From Geobacter sp. UBA2189 (GTDB taxonomy: Bacteria; Desulfobacterota; Desulfuromonadia; Geobacterales; Pseudopelobacteraceae), in the NCBI GenBank assembly GCA_002328035.1, contig DCVL01000043.1, positions 146,857 through 210,856 on the forward strand: DNA of 64,000 bases, written 5' to 3'. Every line of letters begins with the position of its first letter. Positions within the stretch are counted from its first letter, which is position 1. The notes below the pieces were generated by a model that made no database searches, was not told the origin of the DNA, and saw nothing but the letters and a program-made list of their open reading frames with translations. Made by a program: the position numbers and the translations under genes. Below, in pieces: positions 35,531-44,538 of the stretch.

Positions 35531-35546
35531 AGTAAATGTTCCATTT
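35531..35546 (+). repeat. partial copy of the interspersed repeat (copy 4)
   Basis: AGTAAATGTTCCATTT matches the 5' end of copies 2 and 3, but the hairpin half is missing. It lies between the HipA-like gene and the restriction-modification pair. Confidence 0.45.
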
Positions 35547-35632
35547 TCCTACCTCCTTTTGAATTTTGAATATCTGAACAAATTAGTGTATAGTTGGAAC
35601 TCGCCATTAAAAGAAAAAGGGGAAGTTAGTAC

Positions 35633-36775
35633 ATGGCATATCCATCCCTAGATAAACTGCAAAAAGTTCTTACAGAGGAGGTGTTTCATTATGCAAAAGA
35701 CTCCAAAAAGGCAGCAGGGCGAGCACTCGGCACACTTGTAGAGATTATAACATTCTATGCTATCAAGTCTTGGGGACTTGAGAGAAATGTTGCTATAGAA
35801 AGAGCACTGCCGGAGTTTGGAAACGACGAGATCACCCATAATGTGGAGTACAGTTTGCATCCATCAACCCCAATCTTTACAGCTAATTTCAACCGAAGCA
35901 CCCTACCAATTACCTCAAAGAAGATTGCCAAAAATGAAGCACTTACCAAACTGGATATTCCTAAAGAATCGCTGAAATCCACCTCATTGTTGAGTAATGA
36001 CCTCATTCTTCGCAACTCATGCACTGTTTGCAATCTTCAGGATAGTTTTATCAATGCGTATCTTCATCAGCTTAATAAGGATGAAGGTCAATATTCAGTT
36101 GCAAAACTTCATCGCCGCCCATTTGCAGTTTTTGAGTGCAAGCGAGTTGGTGTTGAAGAAGGTATGCGAAAAGGGCCACAGACAATAGAAAAGGCTAAAC
36201 AAGGTGCATATGTTGCTCGAACAGTATCTGCATTACAAAAAATCCGATTGACCAATGGAAGCATAGGAGGACTAATTCAGAAAAATGATGGCTCGTTCCG
36301 CCATGATGACTATTACAACCTTATGGCTGAAATTATTGCATCGAACGACCCTGAGCTACTTTCTCGTTTTATTTTGACCATCGGAATTGTTAGTAATCAT
36401 GGGAATTGGTTTACGTCTGAAAATCACAACAAAGAGTTAAAAGTTCTTGCTCAATCATATGATTGGCTGTTGTTTCTGACGGACAACGGTATTGCCCAGT
36501 TTATAGACGAGTTATTGTTTCATCCAGTGAAAGAACTGGAACCAGTAAAAAACGCTTTTCTGGTGAGTTATACGGGCGAGAAAGGCGTTAACCAGTTCAC
36601 AAAAGTCCAAATATCTCTTGAAGCAGATGTTGCGCTGCAATCTTATTTCAAAACCCATTCAAAAGTAATTGAAGGCTGGTTTAATATTATTGCACCAGCC
36701 GGAAAATCGCTTGCTGTACTAAAAGAAGAACTGAACACTTTAAAAAACAAAGACTGGCAGAGGATACATATATGA
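35633..36775 (+). CDS. probable type II restriction endonuclease
   Basis: I do not recognise a named REase family. The protein has 380 residues, with FAVFECKRVG placing E168-C-K170 as the ExK half of a PD-(D/E)XK site; an acidic residue upstream (for example D123) could complete it. The next gene is a DNA adenine methyltransferase whose start overlaps the stop here (ATATGA). That pairing and the ECK motif are the grounds for calling it the restriction subunit. AT-rich base use suggests transfer. Confidence 0.7.
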   Translation: MAYPSLDKLQKVLTEEVFHYAKDSKKAAGRALGTLVEIITFYAIKSWGLERNVAIERALPEFGNDEITHNVEYSLHPSTPIFTANFNRSTLPITSKKIAKNEALTKLDIPKESLKSTSLLSNDLILRNSCTVCNLQDSFINAYLHQLNKDEGQYSVAKLHRRPFAVFECKRVGVEEGMRKGPQTIEKAKQGAYVARTVSALQKIRLTNGSIGGLIQKNDGSFRHDDYYNLMAEIIASNDPELLSRFILTIGIVSNHGNWFTSENHNKELKVLAQSYDWLLFLTDNGIAQFIDELLFHPVKELEPVKNAFLVSYTGEKGVNQFTKVQISLEADVALQSYFKTHSKVIEGWFNIIAPAGKSLAVLKEELNTLKNKDWQRIHI

Positions 36776-37422
36776 CTGCCGGGCGTACTACAAACACGTT
36801 AAGTCTGGACTGGGGAACACCTGAAAAGTATGTAAATGCAGTAAGGGAGTGCTTTGGAGGGCAGATTGATCTTGACCCCTGTTCAAATAGTTACTCTATT
36901 GTAAATGCAAAAACAGAATTCCGACTTCCCAAACAAGATGGACTCAAAGAACGATGGGATTACCCCACAATTTACGTGAACCCACCATATGGAATTGACA
37001 AAGAAAGAGGCTCATCAATCAAAAAATGGTTTGTTAAGTGTGAATCAGCAAACAGAGAATACAACTCTGAGGTTCTTGCCCTTGTACCAGTAGCAACTAA
37101 TACCGGTCATTGGAAAAATTTCGTATTTGGCAAAGCAGCGGGAGTTTGTTTTCTCTATGACACCCGCCTAAAATTTCTTGTCAACGGTGAAAATGGAGGT
37201 AAAGGTGCGCCAATGTCTTGTGCAATGATTTACTGGGGCAAACATTTTGAGAAATTTCATGCAGTTTTCTATAAGTTTGGTGCTGTAATTGATTTACGCC
37301 CGTTAAGAGGGGTAAAATTTGGAGAACATACAGAAAAAGCACAAATGAATTTAATTTCCGATACACAGTCTTTCCAGCCAAAGCAAGTCAGCCACCCCGA
37401 TTTATTCCAAACAGCACATTAA
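36772..37422 (+). CDS. DNA N6-adenine methyltransferase (phage Dam-like)
   Basis: This 216-residue methyltransferase has the catalytic NPPY at 70-73, the preceding DLDPCSN (33-39) and WGTPEKYV near the start, which match the phage-type DNA N-6-adenine-methyltransferase family. It would protect host DNA from the overlapping upstream nuclease. A lone phage Dam would not need a partner, so the tight coupling argues for a restriction-modification unit. The recognition sequence cannot be told. Confidence 0.85.
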   Translation: MTAGRTTNTLSLDWGTPEKYVNAVRECFGGQIDLDPCSNSYSIVNAKTEFRLPKQDGLKERWDYPTIYVNPPYGIDKERGSSIKKWFVKCESANREYNSEVLALVPVATNTGHWKNFVFGKAAGVCFLYDTRLKFLVNGENGGKGAPMSCAMIYWGKHFEKFHAVFYKFGAVIDLRPLRGVKFGEHTEKAQMNLISDTQSFQPKQVSHPDLFQTAH

Positions 37423-37462
37423 GTTGTCAAAGACAAAAAAACGAAAACCATAAAACCGAATC

Positions 37463-37531
37463 GCATAACAAACGGCAGCACCGGTCAGCGGGAAAAACTC
37501 CCGCTGGCCTGCGTGCCTTATCCAGTTAGAC
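37463..37531 (+). repeat. attC-like hairpin site A
   Basis: The site runs from GCATAAC to GTTAGAC. The second box fits the integron core GTTRRRY exactly, and the first ends in AAC as the inverse core does. Between them CAGCGGGA (37486-37493) pairs with TCCCGCTG (37499-37506), and GGCA pairs with TGCC further out. It lies 41 bases after the methyltransferase stop, as expected for a cassette-end site. Confidence 0.5.
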
Positions 37532-37597
37532 CAATACTTCTTAAATGCGTACCGTTCTGTTTGATTACTGATTATTACCTGATGGAGGAAGCTGCCG

Positions 37598-37963
37598 ATG
37601 CTTGGAAACCTGACCCTGATTCTGCTCTGCCAGCTGATTGGCGAAACCATCACCAAGGTAACCAAACTGCCGATCCCAGGACCGGTGATCGGCATGGTTA
37701 TCCTGTTCTGCGGACTGTTCTTTAGTAAAAAAATGCCTGCTGAACTGGAATCAGTGGCTGGTTTTTTGCATCGCTATCTGCCGCTGCTGTTTGTTCCGGC
37801 CGGTGTTGGCGTAATTACCAACCTTGATCTGATGCTGCACTCCTGGGCTCCGCTGGCAGGCGCCATTATCATCGGCACTGCCATAACGGTTGCCGTAACC
37901 GGCCTTGTCATGCAGATGGCAAACCGTCGTCAGAAACCAGACCAGCAGGAGCTGCAGCCATGA
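37598..37963 (+). CDS. lrgA: LrgA/CidA-family holin-like protein
   Basis: This small polytopic membrane protein has 121 residues and four predicted helices, with the family stretch LPIPGPVIGMVILF. LrgA and CidA proteins act like holins or transporters in murein hydrolase control and in pyruvate or acetate handling. The gene ends in a four-base overlap with lrgB. Confidence 0.9.
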   Translation: MLGNLTLILLCQLIGETITKVTKLPIPGPVIGMVILFCGLFFSKKMPAELESVAGFLHRYLPLLFVPAGVGVITNLDLMLHSWAPLAGAIIIGTAITVAVTGLVMQMANRRQKPDQQELQP

Positions 37964-38679
37964 ACGGGGATATCACGCAACTCTGGGTCTACCTCTCCAC
38001 CAGTCCGCTGTTATGGCTGACCGTGACCCTGTTGGCCTATCAGCTGGGAGTCTGGGTATTTCAGCGCTTTGGTTTTAGTCCAATCCTTAACCCAGTGCTG
38101 ACTGCCGTACTGGTACTGGTCATACTGTTGAAACTGACTGGTACTGAGTATCAGGCCTATTTTAAAGGTGCCCAGTTTATCCATTTTCTACTGGGACCAG
38201 CCACGGTTGCCCTGGCAATTCCGCTCTACCGTGAGGTTGCGACCATACGCAAGACCTTTGTTCCGATTCTGATTTCGCTGGTGGTTGGCTCGTTGGCTGC
38301 CATACTTAGCGCAGTGGGGATCGCTTGGGCTCTGGGGGGTGAGCGGTTACTGCTGCTGACGCTTGCTCCCAAGTCGGTTACTACGCCGATTGCCATGGGG
38401 ATCGCTGAACAGATCGGCGGCCTGCCTGCATTAACTGCGGTGGCAGTGGTGCTAACCGGCATTACCGGTGTGGTAATCGGTGATCTGGTGCTGAACTGGG
38501 TGCGGGTGCATGATGAGACCGCCCGTGGCATGGCCTTTGGGGTTGCCTCCCACGGTATCGGCACTGCCCATGCCATGCAGAAAAGCAGGGTGTCCGGGGC
38601 ATTTTCAGCACTGGCAATGGCCTTGAACGGCTTGCTGACCGCCCTGTTGCTGCCTGCACTGCTCAGTCTGCTGCGCTGA
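37960..38679 (+). CDS. lrgB: LrgB/CidB-family membrane protein
   Basis: This 239-residue polytopic protein pairs with LrgA. FLLGPATVALAIPLYR, LAPKSVTTPIAMGIAEQIGG and GVASHGIGTAHAM are LrgB hallmarks. The 3' end overlaps the convergent DNA-metabolism gene by 17 bases. Confidence 0.95.
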   Translation: MNGDITQLWVYLSTSPLLWLTVTLLAYQLGVWVFQRFGFSPILNPVLTAVLVLVILLKLTGTEYQAYFKGAQFIHFLLGPATVALAIPLYREVATIRKTFVPILISLVVGSLAAILSAVGIAWALGGERLLLLTLAPKSVTTPIAMGIAEQIGGLPALTAVAVVLTGITGVVIGDLVLNWVRVHDETARGMAFGVASHGIGTAHAMQKSRVSGAFSALAMALNGLLTALLLPALLSLLR

Positions 38680-39433
38680 CCGTTCTCCCAAATTCAGTTA
38701 AACAGACCCTGACCTTAAGCGGTACCTTGCCTTGCTGCAACCTCAGATTCCTGCGTTCCGGTATGGCCAGGGTGCTGAAGTAGCAGCGCCAGAGCTGCTG
38801 GAACTGCGCCTCCTGCGGGGTTGCTTCCGGCTGTTCATGCAGCTCCATCGGCAGCAGCAGCCATTCCTTTTTTCCCGCATCGTACAGAATACCCTCGCCA
38901 TGGCGCTGATCATGGATCAGCCACTGCTGGTCACTGAAGCGCTCGGCAAAGTGATCCCCGATCAGCAGCAGGACACGGTGATCCGGCCTGATTACAGCGT
39001 AGTACAGCCCGCCCTGCACCTGCTGAAAACGGACAAACCCCAGATAACGGTGCGCCTCCCGCCCCACCTGCCGCGCCAGCTTCCAGACAGGCGCCACCTG
39101 CGGATGAGCCAGCATGGCGTCAATACGCCTGCCCTGTTCTGCCTCCAGTAACAGATAGCGGTACAGCAGTAGCTCCTGTTGGGGGTGATCAGCCAACAGA
39201 CATCGCCGCAGGAGTTTGAGTGAATTGTCGGTGAGACGTTTGGTCAGACGTTGCCAGAATTCCTCTGCCACAGCCTGATCCGTACTGATGCTGATCTCGC
39301 TGCTGAACAGGCTTTGCTGATCAAGTTGAGTGGCGCTGATCCGTTCTACCTCCACAGGTTCTGCCAGCAGCCGGGCATAAAGGGTCAGCAACCCAGCCAG
39401 GCTGCCGTCATATCTGTAGCTTGCAGGCATCAC
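38663..39433 (-). CDS. TIGR03915-type partner of a DNA-repair radical SAM protein
   Basis: This 256-residue protein belongs to the family annotated as a probable DNA metabolism protein (TIGR03915/DUF4130), always found beside the radical SAM protein that precedes it here. The conserved segment LYAVIRPDHRVLLLIGDHFAERF, in shortened form, is clear. Related proteins are fused to uracil-DNA glycosylases in other genomes, so a repair or base-modification role is inferred. Its start overlaps the radical SAM gene by four bases. Confidence 0.8.
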   Translation of the reverse strand: MMPASYRYDGSLAGLLTLYARLLAEPVEVERISATQLDQQSLFSSEISISTDQAVAEEFWQRLTKRLTDNSLKLLRRCLLADHPQQELLLYRYLLLEAEQGRRIDAMLAHPQVAPVWKLARQVGREAHRYLGFVRFQQVQGGLYYAVIRPDHRVLLLIGDHFAERFSDQQWLIHDQRHGEGILYDAGKKEWLLLPMELHEQPEATPQEAQFQQLWRCYFSTLAIPERRNLRLQQGKVPLKVRVCLTEFGRTVSAAD

Positions 39434-40722
39434 AGCTCTCCGGTAATCAGACTGCGGATTTCATCATCAGCAGTGGAGCTAAAATCAAGGCTGAGCTGCT
39501 GCGGTTTCAATATGGTCGTCCTGTCAATCAATCTGCTGCGCAGGCTGCTGCTGTCCAGTGTTGTTGCCTCCAGCGATCTGCCGCGAGCTGTGACAAAGTA
39601 GCGGGCTCGCTTCATCACCACCCCCAGCCGGATCAGATCATCCAGTCCCAGGTGCCCCTGCCGCCGAGCCCGAATAATCCGCTGGGCAGACAGCACCCCC
39701 ACCCCCGGCACCCGCAGCAGTTCTTCATAGCTGACCCGGTTGATCTCCACCGGAAACAGCTCAATATGGCGCAGAGCCCAGCCGGTCTTGGGATCAAGCT
39801 CGCTATCCAGATTGGGACGCGCCTCATCCAGCAGTTCATCAGCAGAAAAGCCGTAATAGCGAAGCAGCCAGTCTGCCTGATACAGGCGGTGTTCTCGCTT
39901 AAGTGTCGCCACCGGACGGGCAGGCAGGCGGGTGTCCTGATTGACAGGGATAAAGGCAGAATAGTAGACCCGTTTCAGATCCAGCCGCTGGTAGAGCTGT
40001 TCAGACAGGATTACGATCTGGCGATCAGATTCACCGCTAGCCCCCACGATCAGCTGGGTGCTTTGCCCAGCCGGTGCAAAGCGAGGCACCTTGCGGGACT
40101 GCTTCCGCTCGGCTCGATTGATGGTGATCAACCGGTTGACTTGCCGCATCGGCTGCACCACCGCATCACGGCTCTTGTCCGGCGCCAGCAACTGCAGGCT
40201 TGCACTGGTGGGCAGCTCAAGATTGACACTGACCCGGTCTGCCCAGCGTCCGGCCTGCTGCACCAGCAACGGATCAGCCCCCGGCACCAGTTTAAGGTGG
40301 ATATAGCCGTTGAAGCAGTACTCTTCCCGTAGGGTGCGTACCCCCTGAATCAGCAGCTCCATGGTGTAATCCGGCGAACGAACCACGCCGGTGCTGAGGA
40401 ACAGCCCTTCAATGCAGTTGCGGCGATAAAAGCCGATGGTCAGCTCTGCCACCTCGGCCGGAGAGAGCGCCACACGCGGCGTATCGTTACTGCGGCGGTT
40501 GACGCAGTAGGCGCAGTCGTAGATGCAGGCGTTAGTCATCAATATTTTCAGCAGGGAGACACAGCGACCGTCGCTGGTCCAGGTGTGGCAGATACCAGTG
40601 GACGCAGCAGAACCGACCCCACCGTTGCTGTTCGCACGGGAGCTACCGCTGGAAGAGCAGGAGACATCGTACTTTGCTCCGTCTGCCAGTATTTTCAGCC
40701 TGTCCATCAGATCAGTTGCCAC
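39430..40722 (-). CDS. radical SAM protein of putative DNA modification/repair (TIGR03916)
   Basis: This 430-residue protein has a radical SAM cluster motif C66-X3-C70-X2-C73 (ACIYDCAYC) and SSSRANS-type Ser/Asn-rich segments near the N-terminus. A helix-hairpin-helix DNA-binding unit lies near the C-terminus (RVPGVGVLSAQRI). The domain order matches TIGR03916. It and its coupled partner gene probably act on DNA. The substrate is not established for the family. Confidence 0.88.
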   Translation of the reverse strand: MATDLMDRLKILADGAKYDVSCSSSGSSRANSNGGVGSAASTGICHTWTSDGRCVSLLKILMTNACIYDCAYCVNRRSNDTPRVALSPAEVAELTIGFYRRNCIEGLFLSTGVVRSPDYTMELLIQGVRTLREEYCFNGYIHLKLVPGADPLLVQQAGRWADRVSVNLELPTSASLQLLAPDKSRDAVVQPMRQVNRLITINRAERKQSRKVPRFAPAGQSTQLIVGASGESDRQIVILSEQLYQRLDLKRVYYSAFIPVNQDTRLPARPVATLKREHRLYQADWLLRYYGFSADELLDEARPNLDSELDPKTGWALRHIELFPVEINRVSYEELLRVPGVGVLSAQRIIRARRQGHLGLDDLIRLGVVMKRARYFVTARGRSLEATTLDSSSLRSRLIDRTTILKPQQLSLDFSSTADDEIRSLITGEL

Positions 40723-40874
40723 GCAGGTTCTCCTTTAAAAATACATGGCGGAGTATAGCACACAGCTGTGACAGGAAAGGTCATGAATAGAATAGTTGAG
40801 CAAACAATTTGCTTTGCCGCAAACTGTTGTATACTTGCAGCAGATTACACGAGACCAATAACGGAGGATCTCTC

Positions 40875-41489
40875 ATGGCAAAGATAAAGATCGTGTTTTA
40901 CAGCATGTATGGTCATGTTTTTTCGCTGGCAGAAGCAATTGCCGAGGGGGCACGAAACGTTGAAGGTTGCACTGTAGAACTGCTACAGGTGCCGGAATTG
41001 ATGTCCGACGATGTTTTGGAGAAACATGGTGCCACGAAAGCCCGTTCTGCTTTTGCCCATATCCCGATTGCCACGGTTGATTGCCTGGCCGATGCAGATG
41101 CACTGATCTTCGGCACGCCGACCCGTTTTGGCAACATGGCGGCACAGATGCGCAACTTCCTTGATCAGACCGGCGGGCTCTGGATGAAAGGCGCCCTGGT
41201 GGGTAAGGTGGGCAGCGTGTTTGTCAGTACCGGAACTCAGCACGGCGGTCAGGAGACCACAATCACCAGCTTTCACACGACCCTGCTGCACCACGGCATG
41301 ATCATTGTGGGGGTGCCATATACTGAACAGCGGCTGCTGAATATGGCAGAGATCACCGGCGGCACTCCCTACGGCGCCACAACCCTGGCCGGTGGCGATG
41401 GCTCACGGCAGCCGTCTGAAAACGAGCTGGCCATTGCCCGCTTCCAGGGTATCCATGTCGCAAAGATTGCGGCCAAACTCAAAGGCTGA
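40875..41489 (+). CDS. wrbA: WrbA-type NAD(P)H:quinone oxidoreductase
   Basis: This flavodoxin-like FMN enzyme carries out two-electron quinone reduction. The FMN phosphate loop YSMYGHVFSLA starts at about residue 8, and GTPTRFGNMAAQMRNFLDQT and TGTQHGGQETT are family signatures. The 204-residue length is right. GGAGG before the ATG at 40875 fixes the start; an earlier in-frame start adds 22 residues. Confidence 0.95.
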   Translation: MAKIKIVFYSMYGHVFSLAEAIAEGARNVEGCTVELLQVPELMSDDVLEKHGATKARSAFAHIPIATVDCLADADALIFGTPTRFGNMAAQMRNFLDQTGGLWMKGALVGKVGSVFVSTGTQHGGQETTITSFHTTLLHHGMIIVGVPYTEQRLLNMAEITGGTPYGATTLAGGDGSRQPSENELAIARFQGIHVAKIAAKLKG

Positions 41490-41554
41490 AAAGAGTGATG
41501 CAGCGGATGCCGAATATTCAACATTGTTGCCATAGAGGGCTGAATGGCTTCAGC

Positions 41555-41583
41555 ACAAATTGTAAATTGAATTGACAATTTGT
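41555..41583. promoter_or_regulatory. inverted repeat before the DUF4143 ATPase gene
   Basis: ACAAATTGT (41555-41563) and ACAATTTGT (41575-41583) form a perfect 9-base inverted repeat with 11 bases between. A TTGACA box overlaps its right arm. It may be an operator, 23 bases before the start codon. Confidence 0.45.
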
Positions 41584-41606
41584 ATCAACAGGCTTAACCT
41601 GCCGAT

Positions 41607-42794
41607 ATGATAAAAAGAACTTCCGAACAGACATTACAGCGCCTTGCACGGGGTTTTCCAGTGGTAGCCATTACCGGCCCGCGGCAGTCCGGCAAAACCA
41701 CCCTTGCCAAGGCAACCTTTCCCAATAAGTCGTATCTCTCACTGGAAGACCCTGATCTCCGTGCTCTGGCCGAGGCCGACCCCCGTAGGCTCCTGACAGC
41801 CTATCCCGAAGGAGCCATTCTGGACGAAATCCAGCGGGCTCCACAGTTATTTTCCTACCTGCAAACCCACGTTGATACCAGCGTGCACCCCGGCATGTTC
41901 ATCCTTACCGGTTCCCAGCAGTTTGGCCTGCTTTCCGGTATCAGCCAGTCACTGGCCGGACGGGTGGGAATGGTGCAGTTACTTCCACTTGGTATCGGCG
42001 AACTCTCGGATGAATCCCGATTGCCCGGCAATCTCGATGAACTGCTGTTCAGCGGGGGCTACCCGGCGCTGTATGATCGCGACCTGTCGCCCGGTGACTG
42101 GTTTGCAGGGTATATCACCACCTACGTCGAACGGGATGTTCGCCAGTTGATCAACGTGCGAGATCTTTCCACCTTTCAGCGCTTTCTGCGGATGTGTGCA
42201 GCCCGCAGCGGCCAGTTGCTGAACCTGTCGTCACTGGCGGCTGATTGCGGCATCACCCACAACACCGCTGCCGCCTGGATTTCGGTACTGGAGGCCAGCT
42301 ACATCATCCATCTGTTACGTCCCCATTACCGCAACTTCAACAAGCGGCTGGTGAAATCGCCCAAGATATACTTCTGCGATGTGGGGCTGGCTGCCTGGCT
42401 GCTGGGAATACATAAGCCGGAAGAGATGACCTTTCATGCCCAACGGGGCAATCTGTTTGAGACGCTGATTGTGTCGGAACTGCTGAAACAGTGCTGGCAT
42501 GACGGCAGGCCGTCCAACCTCTATTTCTGGCGGGACAGCAAAGGTCTGGAGATTGACCTGGTGCTGGAGCAGGGGGAACAGTTGCTGCCGATTGAAATAA
42601 AATCAGGTGCAACTATTGCGGCTGATTTTACGGACAACCTCAAAAAGTGGTCACAATTAAACGGTAATCCGCAGCAGCAGTCATGGCTGATCTACGGCGG
42701 AGAGCAACGCTTTGCCAGTGGCACAACGGAGATGATTCCGTGGAGACATGTCAACGGTTCTGACGGCGTTGTGCCGACTGATACTTCTGGATAA
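41607..42794 (+). CDS. AAA ATPase with DUF4143 domain
   Basis: This 395-residue member of the AAA_14/DUF4143 group has Walker A GPRQSGKTT at 24-32, Walker B AILDEIQRAP near 71-80, and a C-terminal nuclease-like DUF4143 domain (YFWRDSKGLEIDLVLEQ, LLPIEIKSG). Role in the cell is unknown; such genes are common in mobile and defence regions. Its stop codon TAA lies inside repeat copy 2. Confidence 0.88.
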   Translation: MIKRTSEQTLQRLARGFPVVAITGPRQSGKTTLAKATFPNKSYLSLEDPDLRALAEADPRRLLTAYPEGAILDEIQRAPQLFSYLQTHVDTSVHPGMFILTGSQQFGLLSGISQSLAGRVGMVQLLPLGIGELSDESRLPGNLDELLFSGGYPALYDRDLSPGDWFAGYITTYVERDVRQLINVRDLSTFQRFLRMCAARSGQLLNLSSLAADCGITHNTAAAWISVLEASYIIHLLRPHYRNFNKRLVKSPKIYFCDVGLAAWLLGIHKPEEMTFHAQRGNLFETLIVSELLKQCWHDGRPSNLYFWRDSKGLEIDLVLEQGEQLLPIEIKSGATIAADFTDNLKKWSQLNGNPQQQSWLIYGGEQRFASGTTEMIPWRHVNGSDGVVPTDTSG

Positions 42795-42862
42795 ATGTTC
42801 CATTTGGGAGGATGACCGGTTCACGCGCGTACGCGCGTGAACCGGTCAATTACGAGTTGGGC
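42791..42862. repeat. interspersed hairpin repeat, copy 2, with perfect 32-base palindrome
   Basis: From 42815 to 42846 each half (ACCGGTTCACGCGCGT and its complement) matches exactly. It is preceded by ATAAATGTTCCATTTGGGAGG in two pieces and followed by CAATTACGA and the box GTTGGGC (42856-42862), which fits GTTRRRY. The stop codon of the ATPase gene lies in its first bases, and an FRG gene begins 31 bases after it. Confidence 0.85.
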
Positions 42863-42893
42863 AAACTCAATACTTTGAATACCAGAGGGAATA

Positions 42894-43595
42894 ATGTCAC
42901 AATCTAATTCTGTCCATAGCATAGTCGATCAAGATACCTTTTTCGAGTTTATGCGTATCTACGCAACACCAGACTCTAGAAAGCGGCGAATATTTAGAGG
43001 ACAGGCAATTGCTAGCAAGCCACTCCTGCCAAGCATTGCCAGGTTCAAAACTTCAAAGGGTGAAGAATACAATGAGGACGACGAAGATCTACTTTTTCGT
43101 ATGTTTAAACAGCGTGCGGCCAGCTTCCTCGACAGGAGCTACGATGACCTAAGCATTTGGGCACTTGCTCAACACTATGGGTTACCAACACGACTAATGG
43201 ATTGGTCCTACAACCCTCTCATAGCCGCCTATTTTGCCACAGAGCATCAGGCAAATAAGGATGAAGAGAAGGAGCCTAGTGCTATTTTCATATTCGAGGA
43301 CTATCCAGAACCTGTTATTGGACAGCATTTTGACATCAAGGTGTCTGAAATCAAGGCGTTCGCACCAGCGCACCTCGATATCAGGGTTGTGAATCAGCGC
43401 GGACTTTTTACTGTTCATCCATATCCATGGAAACCACTCCAGGATAGCAGAATCCTCTGCGTAGTGATCGCGGCGGATTATCGCCGGAGTCTTCGGAAAC
43501 AGCTTAATCTTCTCGGGGTCAACGAATCGATCATCTATCCAGGTCTGGACGGGCTATCGAAACATCTTAAATGGATGAAGACAGATGCTTGGTGA
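42894..43595 (+). CDS. FRG-domain protein
   Basis: This 233-residue FRG-domain protein is named for the conserved FRGQ, here residues 34-37. The motif ALAQHYGLPTRLMDWSYNPL (about 91-110) is the family core. FRG proteins occur often in defence and mobile regions; the biochemical role is not established. AGAGGGA precedes the ATG. The gene is framed by repeat copy 2 and attC-like site C, with single-gene cassette spacing. Confidence 0.88.
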   Translation: MSQSNSVHSIVDQDTFFEFMRIYATPDSRKRRIFRGQAIASKPLLPSIARFKTSKGEEYNEDDEDLLFRMFKQRAASFLDRSYDDLSIWALAQHYGLPTRLMDWSYNPLIAAYFATEHQANKDEEKEPSAIFIFEDYPEPVIGQHFDIKVSEIKAFAPAHLDIRVVNQRGLFTVHPYPWKPLQDSRILCVVIAADYRRSLRKQLNLLGVNESIIYPGLDGLSKHLKWMKTDAW

Positions 43596-43638
43596 AAGCC
43601 GGAGAAAAAGGGACGGATTTATTTTCTGAGTGATCAGA

Positions 43639-43691
43639 TCCCAACCAGAAAATAAGACCGGCCAAGCCGGTCAATTCCCACGATGTTGAAC
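43639..43691 (+). repeat. attC-like hairpin site C
   Basis: It runs from TCCCAAC to GTTGAAC (43685-43691), a match to GTTRRRY. GACCGGC and GCCGGTC (43656-43672) form a tight hairpin. The 25 bases from 43641 match site D at 22 positions, so the two are true relatives. The 3' part CCGGTCAATT is shared with repeat copies 1-3. Confidence 0.55.
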
Positions 43692-43845
43692 AGAAGAATT
43701 ACGAAAACAAACGGAATCAGATGTTGCGTATCAGATACACCTTTCTGTGAATATTCTGTTGAACCAAATACAAAAGGTTGCCCTTGACTTCAATTGGTTT
43801 TTTACACCATTCCAAATATTGACACTATGAAACGATTGGTCTAGC

Positions 43846-44157
43846 ATGCCAACTATGAAAGCAAAGTTACTTGCGCACCGGAAAGAGCGGAATGAAGATA
43901 GCCACATCACAGAGCTGAAAGCCTGGATCGTACCCGTAAGCGAGCACACCCCACACGGGCTTAAATACTCCGTGGTCTACATCGTAAATGGTGTCAGAGT
44001 TATAGGATATGACAACGAACGCGGCAAGGGCGACCATCGGCATTTTGCAGGCATTGAAAAGCCATATTCCTTTACCAGCATGGCGCAGCTTGTAAAAGAC
44101 TTTAACGCTGATGTCAGCCGTTACCTTGAAGGAGACGACAATGAAAGCGACCTTTAA
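43846..44157 (+). CDS. tumE: TumE-family toxin
   Basis: This 103-residue protein of the DUF6516/TumE toxin family shows MKAKLLAHRKE, KYSVVYIVNGVRVIGYDNERGKGDHRH and a C-terminal helix. A second ATG three codons in is possible. The 3' end overlaps the TumA-like gene by 17 bases, the usual toxin-antitoxin coupling. The predicted target is RNA or translation, but this is not proved for the family. Confidence 0.8.
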   Translation: MPTMKAKLLAHRKERNEDSHITELKAWIVPVSEHTPHGLKYSVVYIVNGVRVIGYDNERGKGDHRHFAGIEKPYSFTSMAQLVKDFNADVSRYLEGDDNESDL

Positions 44158-44509
44158 AACCATCACAATCAAATTACATGAACGGACAATGGATGAATTT
44201 GCCGCAGTCTGTGATGCAGCAATAGAAGGAGAAAAGGTCAAGCCTGAAGAGCCGCAATACACGTTCACCAGCTTTGAGGCATTCCGCAAGGCCATGACCC
44301 CGCAGCGCTTTGCCCTGCTTAAAGTCATTCGTGAAAATCAGCCTGAATCTATCAAAGAGCTGGCTGCTATCACGCACCGTGATATGAAAAATATATCTGA
44401 AGATGTAAAAATACTTCTGGATATGGATCTGATTGAAATGGAAAAACATGGCAAAAACAAAGCCCCCAGATTGCATTACGACGGGTTTAGGCTTGAGGTT
44501 GCAGTTTAG
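44141..44509 (+). CDS. tumA: TumA-like winged-helix antitoxin
   Basis: This 122-residue protein has a MarR/HVO_A0114-like winged helix (FALLKVIRENQPESIKELA, DMKNISEDVKILLDMDLI). AAGGAG before the ATG at 44141 supports this start; an earlier frame adds ten residues inside tumE. It probably neutralises TumE and represses the operon. A long hairpin terminator follows 30 bases later. Confidence 0.8.
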   Translation: MKATFKTITIKLHERTMDEFAAVCDAAIEGEKVKPEEPQYTFTSFEAFRKAMTPQRFALLKVIRENQPESIKELAAITHRDMKNISEDVKILLDMDLIEMEKHGKNKAPRLHYDGFRLEVAV

Positions 44510-44538
44510 TCGCCAAGTAAAATGAAATAAAGCGAAAC

